Origin: Lepus europaeus
Lineage: Eukaryota > Chordata > Mammalia > Lagomorpha > Leporidae
Reading direction: 5' to 3'
NCBI RefSeq assembly: GCF_033115175.1
Contig: NC_084850.1
Location: 3,161,024-3,225,023, forward strand
DNA: 64,000 nt
Part shown: piece after piece, positions 56,018-64,000 of the stretch
Layout of the letters: the number at the start of each line of letters is the position of its first letter
How positions within the stretch are numbered: position 1 is the first letter of the stretch
Notes under the pieces: generated by a model
Told to the model about the DNA's origin: nothing
The model's database searches: none
Seen by the model: only the letters and a program-made list of their open reading frames with translations
Translations under genes and position numbers: made by a program

Positions 56018-56700
56018 TTTTTTTTTTTTTTCTAAGTCTTTATTATGGAGACTTAGACTCACCTGGAGGTAGATTCTGTCTGCACAGCGTGCTGCCTAGT
56101 GGGCGTGGAAGCCAGGGCTGTTTATGAAGTGTCTTCACCTTGGGGGTGGAGGGGCACAGGAAATGGGAGAGGCAGAGCAAATGTGTGGAGCCGGGTGGGA
56201 GCCGGGAGGGCGCCATGCGGGCGCTGCCTCGGCTTCCAGGCGGCGTGCCTATGCGGGCGGCGGCGTCTAGCCGTCGCGGCTTCCCGAAGGTGAGCGCAAG
56301 GTGCTGAAGCCGCTGCTTTCGGGAAACCTGCTGTGCGGCTGGGCCGGAGCAGCGCACCTTCCTGCCCTGGGAGCGGAGTGTGGAACAAAGTTGTAATGGG
56401 GCGGATACTTTTCCTCCGCTTCTCATCTCCCTTCAGAAGCCCGCACTACTGATGCTTCTGGCAAACTGCGATTTGGAGCAGTGGGACAGAGCCCCCTTGC
56501 TTTGGCCACTCGCCAACTCCAACAGGAACACAGTAAATGCTGGCGGCAGGCGCTGGCCCTTGGCCACTTTGTCAGCACAAGAGTGAGCATCCTTTTGTGT
56601 ATCCGGGGATACCTGGAAGACATTTTGCACAGGGGGGCAGTCAGCCTAAGGTACAGCAGTCCAGCTGGTGGAGCCACTGTAACTTGAGCTTGAAAAGTTA
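56018..56700. other. CpG-rich, gene-like segment of unknown nature
   Basis: A GC- and CpG-rich island in AT-rich DNA. Two readings are possible. Minus strand: the complement ends AATAAAGACTTAG plus about 14 A, as a polyadenylated retrocopy would, reading leftwards. Plus strand: an ATG at 56215 (GCGCCATGC) opens 25 codons to CCGAAG at 56289, a good donor GTGAGC follows, a pyrimidine-rich acceptor CTCCCTTCAG ends at 56436, and the frame continues to a TGA at 56584. That would be 74 residues after removing a 147-bp intron. The predicted peptide matches no family I recognise. I do not call a gene. Confidence 0.3.
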
Positions 56701-57314
56701 GCATGACCACAGTCTATACTGAGCTGGGCAAAGCCTGGATTGCACATCTACGTCTGCATAACTCTGTGTCTACATGTAGGTGCATGTAAGTGTGGTGTCC
56801 TACTGTGTATTATTTTGAATCTGCTTTGTTTCACCAGTTCATTCTGAGTATAACCTTGTGGGCAGAGATGCTTTGTCCAACACCAGGAGCCCCGCCCAGT
56901 GCCTGGACAGCTAACCACAAGCCTTTCTACTTCCCACTCCGAGGCCTCCCACACTGCCTTGTGAGCTTCTGTTCCTGGCTCCTAGCGGCCTCTGGGGTCA
57001 TGACATTATCAGGGCTTGGTTTCATTCCTTCCCCAGGGGTTAAATAGGATCCGCCTGTTTTCAGAAACCAGCAGCTCAACAGCAAGCAGACCAGGTTATC
57101 CAATGTCAACACACCAATAAGCCCTCCTCCCCCAGCCACCTCGGCACAGCTTGCTAAGTGAAGACTCGGAGGTAGGCGGCCTCCATGACTTGCTCTGGAA
57201 TAGTCCGAGCCTGTGGCAGGGATGGCACTTGATCCCCCCAAAGTCAACGCTTTTCCAATCCCCCTCAGCCTGTACATCCTCCCCACAATCTGGTGGAAGA
57301 AATATATTTATCAA
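56701..57314. other. Unique spacer
   Basis: About 610 bp of single-copy DNA of average GC content between the CpG-rich segment and the end of the putative GPR50 3' UTR. Frames up to 119 codons show no domain. Confidence 0.4.
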
Positions 57315-57324
57315 GAAATCACAC

Positions 57325-58693
57325 ACTAAAGCCGCAAAACACTTTTTATTTCATTGTTATCACAAATAGAGAATAGAGTTAAGGCAGTATAATACATTTC
57401 CATTTGTCCTTTACAAGCTTGTGTACAGTAAACTTTGCCTAAAATGTCAATTTGAATACACAATTCAATTTTTTCATTAAACAGCAGGTTTTTTTTCCCC
57501 CTTGAAATCTAGAGAAAAATCATTTCCTGGGCCATCAAGTATGCTAACACAAGATAGCTACGGCTTCACACTGCATATCACTGAGCCTCAGTCCACTGGT
57601 GGGTAGCATCTCTCTCTCCAGGAACAAGGAGAAATACTCAGGTACAACTTCCCCAGCAGTACTCCATCTGCTTCTGGCTATCAGGTATGACTTCAACTTC
57701 CTTTGTTAATGAGAATGTAAAATGTAAACAGTGATTGTGTAAAAACATTTTGCTGTTTAAAAACAACTGAGGTAAAAAAAAAGTAGTTATAAAATATATT
57801 AAAAGCATAACTGTAATTGGTCCTAGCAACCATATGTTTGGATTTTAGGAGAAACTGATTCATGAATGGATTTGTTTCTGTGGAAGTAAATGAAAGAAAG
57901 CCCTGGCAAACATTAAAAAATATACACCAAAAGCAAATAAAGCAAAAACATCTCATCATTCATAACCGTGTTTGACTATAAAAATCAGCAGTGATGTTTG
58001 AATTCTCACAAAACACGGACTGGTGTAACCGTGTCTTTCCTTCTGCCATATGATCCCATAGGCAGAAAAGTTTTTTTAATAAGACATTATCAAACTCTAT
58101 TCTTCAGACATGGGTCATATTTTGTTGCTGAGATTTACAAGAGAAGCTTCCAAGTACTTGCACTTGATCACAACTGCTTTTCTGACTGCCCTTGAAATAC
58201 AATAGAGTCACGCACTGACAAAGAGAAGGCTGCGGTCACATTGGGTTCACAGAAGCCTTCACCAGGACACTTTGACCATTGCGCATGCACTCCTCCCCCA
58301 CGCCTCGGAGAGTGGGAGAAGAAAGCAGGAACAAGGCAGAGAAAAGGAGGAAAGGTGAGAAAGAGTGACACAGGAATGGGAAGAAAAAGCAAAGTCTTAA
58401 ATTGCAGGCATTACTGAAGGTCAACCATAGCAGAAACAACAGATTTTCTTAAGGGAAATCTTGTCTGCAGAGTTGCAAGCGCACACACGCACAGGTATTT
58501 TGTTTTTGCTTTTGTTCTTTCCAGGACGCGATGTCAAGGAGAAGTATGCATGAAAGCTCTGACCACGTCAGTGGGTCAGCATCCAGCTGTGTCTCTGTCC
58601 CTGTGTAAATGCGGTAGGGATCTCATTTAGGATTACATAGGCAAATCAAACTGGAGAGGGGGACCACTGCCAGGCCACCTGCCAAAAGCATTT
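57325..58693 (-). other. GPR50: Putative GPR50 3' UTR
   Basis: Repeat-free, AT-rich DNA directly downstream of the GPR50 stop codon. Going downstream, a weak ATTAAA variant (complement at about 58076-58081) comes first. The first canonical AATAAA is the complement of TTTATT at 57345-57350. Use of the latter would give a 3' UTR of about 1.36 kb, ending near 57325. The extent is inferred from signals only; the UTR could be shorter. Confidence 0.45.
57345..57350 (-). terminator. Candidate polyadenylation signal AATAAA
   Basis: Complement of TTTATT, in the context CAATGAAATAAAAAG on the minus strand. It is the first canonical signal downstream of the GPR50 stop codon. Confidence 0.45.
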
Positions 58694-60324
58694 TCACACA
58701 GCCATTTCATAAGAATCATTTTCAACATCAATAACCACAACCTCATGGGAATCGTTGGTGGCAGTGGCGACTACAGTAGGGTCAGGAAGGGCAGCAGCAG
58801 ACTCCAGCTGGCTGGCCTTAGGCTTGGGGGACCCAGTGGTGGGACTGGAAGCAGGCTCAGAGAGGTCACTGACATCAGACTCCAGGTGACTGGAGGTGGT
58901 GGTCTCCAGGTATTGGGAGGCAGAGAACTCAGAGTGGCCAACAGCAGTGGGCTCAGCATGGCTGCTAGTGGCAGGCTCAGGGTGGTCAGAGACAACAGGA
59001 TCCAGATAGCCGGCAGCAGTAGGCTCAGGATGCCTGGCAGCAGGCCTGATGTGGCCAGTGGGAGGTGTAGAGTGCCTGGCGGCAGGGCTGAGAGCAGGCT
59101 TGCCAACAGAGCGGTGGAGACCAGCAACAGGCTTAGGGTGACTGCAAGTGGGCTTGAAATGGACAGAGGCAGGCTTGAAATGGACAGAATCAGCCTTGAA
59201 GTGGACCAAGGCAGGCTTAGGGTAGATTGTGGAAGACTTGGAGCGGCCAGAGGCAGCCTTGGAGTGCCTAGGGACAGACTTGTAGTGGCTAGAGGCAGGC
59301 TTACGGTATGCAGAGGCGGACCTGGAACGGGACTTGGGGTGGCCAGAGGCATGGTCGAGGTGGCCAGCTGCAGCACCACCAGGTAGTAGAACATTCCGGA
59401 CACCCATCGGGGTTCCCTCCACAGCAGGACAGGCAAGGGCACTCTCTTGCTCATGGGCTTGTTCATGGGCTTGGGCACGGGCACGGGCGCGGGCACGGGC
59501 TCGAGCCATGGCACGAGCCTCCTGCATCTCACGGATATCGGTGATGAGGCCAGAGAGGAACAGGATAGGGTGCCTTATAGCGTGGAAGATGGTCCAGTAT
59601 TCGCGTCGGAAGTTCTCATTGAGGAGCCCATAGATCACAGCATTGAGGCAGCTGTTGAAGTAGGCTATGAAGTAGGCTGCAAGATAAAGCCAATTGGGGA
59701 TCTTGCTTGCCATGTCCTTCGGACTGAGAGCTACCAAGACAGTGAGCACATTGATTGGGCACCAGCACATTGCAAAGAGGAGGAAAATCACAAACATGGT
59801 TAGAAAATTGCGAACCTCAGCAAGTTGGTTGTCGGGATTCTGTCCAGCCGGGTCACGGGCCGCCAGCACTCTGGTCCAGATTCTTGTGTAGCAGAAACCC
59901 ACTAGGAGGAGAGGGAAGACGAAGTGGATGCAGACGATGGTCACGACAAAGACAGGGTTGTCCAGGTAGTTGAAGATGCAGGTGTAGGTGCGAGGATCAT
60001 ACTCAATGGTGCCGATGTACATGTTGGGCAGCACAGCCAGGACAGTCATGATCCAGGTGACCACCAGGTAGATACAGGTGTTGCGCATGCTGAAGATGCG
60101 TTCATATTGGAGGCTATGGCAGATGTAGCAGTACCGGTTGATGGCGATGGCCAGGATATTGAAGATGGAACCGACCACACTCAGCCCTGTGATGAACCCG
60201 ACCATCTGGCACTGGAACTGGCTCAGATCCCATCCTCCAATGGACATGGTGTGCAGCATGAGAGGATAGGGGTAGATGGCCACCAGTATATCGGCTGCAG
60301 AGAGGCTGACGACAAAAATGTTGC
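58694..60324 (-). CDS. GPR50: GPR50 exon 2: receptor core TM2-TM7 and long tail
   Basis: Residues 64-605 of the melatonin-related receptor, a plasma-membrane class A GPCR. In other mammals it does not bind melatonin but dimerises with and inhibits the MT1 receptor. The acceptor is TTTTCCAG before GCAACATT; joined to the last G of exon 1 it restores Gly63. Visible family marks: Asp74 in TM2; Cys101-Cys178 for the extracellular disulfide; NRY at 125-127 instead of DRY; His196 in TM5; CWCP at 249-252 in TM6; NAVIY at 290-294 instead of NPxxY, as in melatonin receptors. After helix 8 comes a tail of about 300 residues with an Ala-Arg run (332-346) and degenerate HFKP/SHPKP-type repeats, ending in EMAV and a TGA. 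The upstream open frame to 60586 is intron, not coding. No frameshift or stop is seen. Confidence 0.96.
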
Positions 60325-61539
60325 CTGGAAAACACATGGGGGAGGGAGGAGGGAAACACAGGAGAGTAATGGTTAGAGTATGGAAATCTACAGATTGCAG
60401 GTGGAGGAAAAGGCCAGCTGCTTTAGGGATGGCTTCGAATTCTTTTACAGATACGCAGTCATGTTCTTTGTTTTTATTTACAAAAACGTTCCAGGGAATT
60501 CTGATGCACAGCCAGGCTCGGGACACCTGTCCTTTGCCCACCATTTTCCTTATAAACAGTGTCATCTGTGGGAGAGAAGTGAACATGACACAGAAGGCAG
60601 CGAGCGCAGAAGCCCTGTGAGGAAACTGTCATGCTGCTGTCATTTTCAGAGAAAAACTAAATGGGAAGTCTTGGGGAGGGGGTGTGGGGGGGGGGCAGAG
60701 CAGGAAGAGCGAAGAGTTAAAGAAGCTATTGAGGAAGGCTGGAGAGGGGAGCAAGGCAGAGCCTGGAGGGATGTCTGGAAGCCTCAACCTAAGCGAAAGA
60801 AGAAATTAGCGCTCTCCCATTCTGAGAAGGGCATTACAGACCGTCCTTGTAAGCCTCTTCCAAAGGGATGACACACTCCTGGAAGCCCACTTACCATTTC
60901 CGAGGCAACCTAGGCTGGAAAACTGAGGGAGGGGGAGCGAAGCCTTGTGAAACTTAATCTGAGACGAAAGAAATAGGGGCAGAAGAGAGGAAACTGGAAA
61001 TCCCCCGCAAGGATTCCAGAAGTGCCTGCTTCGTGTCCCTACCCTCACCGTCGCTCAGAGCTGCGCACAGGCTGGTCCCGAGCCCCCAGGCGGCTCCCGG
61101 CGCTTATCTACAGGCAGCCCGCGGCCCAAACATGAACAGGCAAGGGGGAGCCGCTCAATCCCGTTTTGTCGGTCAGCGGTAGGAACTTTCCCGTACAACT
61201 TTTCACGCATAGCCGAAGGAAGAAGCCCAGTGCGGGCGCAGAGCCCTCTTTTTTTCCGGAACACCTCGTTGCTCATTAACACTGGTTTGGCAAAATACTG
61301 CACTGGGAGAAAATGAGCGCTTTTTGCAAGGGCGGAGGTACGGCTCCTTGTGCCCCGTTCCGACGGCGCAGCCAAGAACCCGCCTCAGCGCTTTCTACAG
61401 AAGAAGTTCTTTCTAGGGTTTTCCCTCAAAGTAGTACATTGAAGGGCAGAGGTGGGGTGGAGTGGGGTAAGCGAGGGAGGGAATCCCTAAAAACTAAAAC
61501 CACAACCACCGTGAAAACCTTTATTTGAATTACAGAACG

Positions 61540-62720
61540 AAATCAAAGAGAAAGGAACGAAACGGAAAAGCAAAGAAAGTGGGCTTCACGGGCGCTCCCT
61601 GGGACTCCGCGGGTTCGCCCAGGGCTCGGCCTCGCGTTTCGGAGAAACCCAGGAGAAATCAGACACGCCCACCAGAGTTTGGATGCCAAGTTTTAATGGC
61701 GATGCGTTTTGAAAATTGGGTGGTGCTTTGTAATTCCTCCTCCAAGACCCCGCCCGGACTCCTCTCCTCCGTCTTTCTCAGACCACCGCTCCCCCCGCCC
61801 CTGCCTCAGTCGCCTGAGAACCTGAAAGTGAAGACCCCCGGCGCCGCCTTCTCCCTCCCCCAACCCCCAGCGCGCAGGCCCTTTGCCCCTCCTACTCCCC
61901 TCCAGAGCCTTCTCCCTCCCAACCTGCAAACGGGGGCTCGCCGCTTTGCACCGGTGCGCTCCCGGCACCACGGCACAGATCGCGCTGCGCGGCATCCTCC
62001 CGCGCTTCTCCCCAGACCCTCTCGCTGTTGGCTCCGTCCCTTGGGGTGGGGGTTCCCCCTCGCCACTCCAGACCCCAGTGCTTTGCAGTCGCCCACTGCC
62101 CCCTCTGAGCTCTTCTGTCCTTCTGCCGCTCCCCTCCTGGTTCTGCAACCTTCTATCCCACTCCCACCCGCCACACGAAGCTCTCGATTCTCTCTGCCGC
62201 CCCGTCCTGCGACCTCCCCCAGTACCCGCTTACGGATCTTGGGATCTCCGCGGACTCCGCCGTCGCTGCCACAGCCTGCTGAGCCCAGCCTGCCGCGCGC
62301 CAGTCTGGGCTGTGCGCCTTGGGACGGGCGGACTCTCGCAGGCTCCGATCTCCCTGCTCGATACTCAGGCGCGGGGATCTGCGCTCCGCTGGGGAGCTGC
62401 CCAAAAGCCACTCGGGGGACCCAGGGCTGCGGCGAGTGGGGTCTCGGACGGATTTGAGCGCTGCCTTGGCGTGGCGCTCAGGTAAGCGCCGCCGCGGCCG
62501 CCGCGGCCGCCGCGCACTTAACTTTCTAAGAGCGGGTGACAGTCCGTTAATTCGGACAGCCGTGCCGCGGCACGGCCACTCCTGCGGCGTCTGGCTCTGC
62601 TGACTGTCCCGGGGCGGCCACCAGACGCTCCGCACAGGTGCCTGCTCCCTCTGAATCAGGTTGCAGACGCGGCAGGGTTTAGCGCGCTTCCGCGCACAGC
62701 GGGGACCCCACCACCCACCC
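61540..62720. promoter_or_regulatory. CpG island core within the GPR50 intron
   Basis: Dense undecayed CpG with many C-rich (GC-box-like) stretches. At 62490-62515 a GCCGCCGCGGCCGCC repeat contains two NotI sites (62494-62501, 62503-62510). It lies about 0.5-1.5 kb downstream of the GPR50 start and may drive transcription either way. Confidence 0.6.
62479..62484 (+). promoter_or_regulatory. Strong plus-strand splice donor in the CpG island
   Basis: CTCAG|GTAAGCGCC, a near-perfect donor antisense to GPR50, directly after a long open CpG-rich stretch. It would suit the end of a first exon of an antisense RNA. A human locus named GPR50-AS1 is known to me, but homology to it cannot be shown from here. 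Confidence 0.35.
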
Positions 62721-62956
62721 CGGGCTTCGCAATTGGATGCCTTAGCTAATTCTCTGAGCTCCCCTGTCCTTGAGAACTTCTAAGTTAACGGGACCGCCGC
62801 AGAACATCCCCTCCGCCAACCTTGCGGGGAATTTGGGTGCAGGGACGTTCAATATGAGGGCACTGTCCATGGGTTGTCTATTTGGGCCGCTCAAACTAAC
62901 ACCCTAGGGGTCGCAAGTTGCTGCACCTTGGGTAGAAAGAGGGAAGGGTGGCTTAC

Positions 62957-63143
62957 CGGAATTTCGGAGCTTCTTGTTCCTTGTCACAGCCAAAATGACC
63001 ATGGAGTTGCCGATCAGGTCTACGACAATGGTAATAACCATTGCGCAGAACATGAAGGTGATTAGAGCCGGTGGGTAGTCTGGCTGAGGCAGCTTGCAGC
63101 CAATACAGCCGAATGGGGTGGGAAACGCTAGGGTAGGCCCCAT
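62957..63143 (-). CDS. GPR50: GPR50 exon 1: N-terminus and TM1
   Basis: Encodes residues 1-62 and the first base of codon 63. The start ATG has a strong context (CAACATGGG, A at -3 and G at +4). The N-terminus is short, without an N-x-S/T site, which is characteristic of GPR50 compared with MT1 and MT2. TM1 spans about residues 27-53 with the conserved Gly45-Asn46 pair; the first intracellular loop RNKKLRNSG ends at the splice junction. The donor is CCG|GTAAGC. This intron position, in the first loop, is shared by all melatonin-receptor genes. Compared with the human sequence as I know it, only a handful of residues differ. Confidence 0.95.
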
Positions 63144-63280
63144 GTTGATCCTGGAGACCTTTAAGATCTCCCTGCGCGCTCGGGATCAGTAGCCGGTCCC
63201 GACAGCGAACACCTGCTCCGTCCGTGGCCAGCAGCTCCAGGAAAGCGTGCTGCCCTCTCTGAGAGTCAGAGAGCGAATAA
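63144..63280 (-). other. GPR50: Probable GPR50 5' UTR
   Basis: From the start codon back to about 30 bp downstream of the TATA-like box. The start of transcription is inferred, not seen. Confidence 0.4.
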
Positions 63281-63286
63281 CAGCCT

Positions 63287-63361
63287 CCCGCCCCTCTCCG
63301 ATGAGCTTTTAAAGCCTCAAGAGGTGACTAGTCCAACCCCTAGTCCCGCCCCTGGACCAAT
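63287..63361 (-). promoter_or_regulatory. GPR50: GPR50 core promoter
   Basis: On the minus strand: an inverted CCAAT box (CCAATCAG on plus, 63357-63364), a GC box (complement of CCCGCCCCT, 63345-63353), a TATA-like CTTTAAAAG (63306-63314) and a second GC box (63287-63295). Order and spacing fit a start near 63280, about 140 bp upstream of the ATG. Confidence 0.5.
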
Positions 63362-63364
63362 CAG

Positions 63365-64000
63365 AGCTGTCTGACCACCCCCACTTTGGACACCAACTCT
63401 TCTTGGGCAAATCCACATCGAATGAGGTGTTGTCTTGCTTCTGCCCTGCCTTGTTTGTGCTTCCCCTCTAGCCAGCCACCCCCTCCCAATTCCCCAGGTA
63501 CCTTACTTCGTGACTAGCTCGGAGTTCAGTTCCCCCTCCCTACCAATAGCTGTGCGTCGTTTTCTAGCAAGTTGTTCTCTTTCCCCCAGCCCACAGCAAC
63601 AGCCAGCAAACAGAAACACCTGTAGATTGCAGAGCAGAGCTGGCGTGGAGTCGTGGACTTTCTGTGGAAGTCCAGTGCCTTCCGAAGCTAGTCTGCACCC
63701 CCCAGTAGGGTGTAGGGAACAGCTGACAACCCCTTGAACCCACTAGTCATCACCCCTAAGTCTCCTTGAGAAATGTATCCCACTCCCAACACTTTCGCGT
63801 ATCAGGAGCCTTCTGCACCGTACACGGAGAAAGGGTCAGCTGGGAGAGCCCCCCTCCCAAACAGGAGTCCTTGAATCTAGGGAATTTATCTCGAGACGCT
63901 TCCCACCAGGAGCCGGTGGACTCCCTTAGCGGCAGCTGCTAGTGCCTGCTCAGTCCCGTGCGGTTCTTTCGCTCTGCATCAGGAAATGCACCCTGTGCTT
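63365..64000. other. GPR50 upstream flank
   Basis: About 640 bp of single-copy, moderately C-rich sequence with no SINE and no exon recognised. A plus-strand 100-codon frame (63435-63737) has no domain. Confidence 0.4.

Larger units (their letters stand above)
60325..62956 (-). other. GPR50: GPR50 intron 1 (2,632 bp, phase 1)
   Basis: Donor CCG|GTAAGC and acceptor TTTTCCAG|GC on the minus strand. It is free of SINEs and L1. The half next to exon 2 is of average composition, with a G-rich run at 60675-60696. The half next to exon 1 is CpG-rich. It contains a long GC-driven plus-strand frame (61525-62457), which I treat as non-coding. Confidence 0.9.

Noticed and set aside
56000..58690. VMA21, expected downstream neighbour of GPR50 in mammals
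   Set aside because: No exon encoding its two-membrane-segment protein was found; it probably lies outside the window.
60325..60586. Upstream extension of the long GPR50 frame (630 codons in total)
   Set aside because: A good acceptor (TTTTCCAG) sits at the exact point where receptor homology begins; the extra residues are intron.
61525..62457. 310-codon plus-strand open frame in the GPR50 intron
   Set aside because: CpG-rich composition keeps all frames open (a 201-codon frame exists on the minus strand and a 200-codon one in another plus frame); P/R/S-rich product without domains.
63365..64000. HMGB3, expected upstream neighbour of GPR50
   Set aside because: No HMG-box sequence is visible; the flank is single-copy and non-coding.

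Overview
This is a mammalian nuclear genome window, almost certainly European rabbit (Oryctolagus cuniculus) or a close lagomorph. It carries about fifty copies of the tRNA-derived lagomorph C-repeat SINE. It also has rabbit-type L1 3' ends (five-prime truncated copies with target-site duplications), older placental repeats (L1M, L2, MIR, an MLT1-type MaLR LTR, small DNA transposons) and one endogenous retrovirus LTR. There are no bacterial or phage genes, no CRISPR array and no operon.

The one protein-coding gene I can defend is GPR50, the melatonin-related orphan G-protein-coupled receptor, which is X-linked in mammals. It lies on the minus strand at the right end. Exon 1 (62957-63143) and exon 2 (58694-60324) are separated by a 2,632-bp intron with GT-AG borders in phase 1, and together give a 605-residue receptor. 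The human protein is 617 residues as I recall it. Its promoter (63287-63361) has a TATA-like box, two GC boxes and an inverted CCAAT box. A probable 3' UTR runs down to a polyadenylation signal at 57345-57350. The intron has a CpG-rich core with a strong plus-strand splice donor, a possible antisense RNA start.

Layout. Positions 1-31700: dense C-repeat SINEs in both orientations, with short unique spacers, an ERV LTR (6803-7424), an MLT1 LTR (about 12170-12545), one truncated L1 (11431-11699) and a nested L1M block (25400-27300). Positions 31723-36200: nearly free of SINEs, with a candidate conserved non-coding element. Positions 36200-44100: SINEs again, including young copies with clear target-site duplications. 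Positions 44350-55870: degenerate L1M sequence in both orientations, broken up by SINEs, a mariner-like miniature element and a 930-bp L1 3' end. Positions 56000-64000: the gene-bearing, SINE-free end, comprising an unexplained CpG-rich segment (56018-56700), the GPR50 3' flank, GPR50 and its promoter.

I found no new biological system. The most useful leads are the structure of the GPR50 tail and its intron, the CpG-rich segment at 56.0-56.7 kb, a chimeric SINE within one target-site duplication, two ultra-short L1-tail insertions, a 154-bp tandem duplication through a SINE tail, and a long mirror-prone pyrimidine tract. All repeat calls were made by eye against remembered consensus features; boundaries without a stated duplication are good to roughly 10-20 bp.
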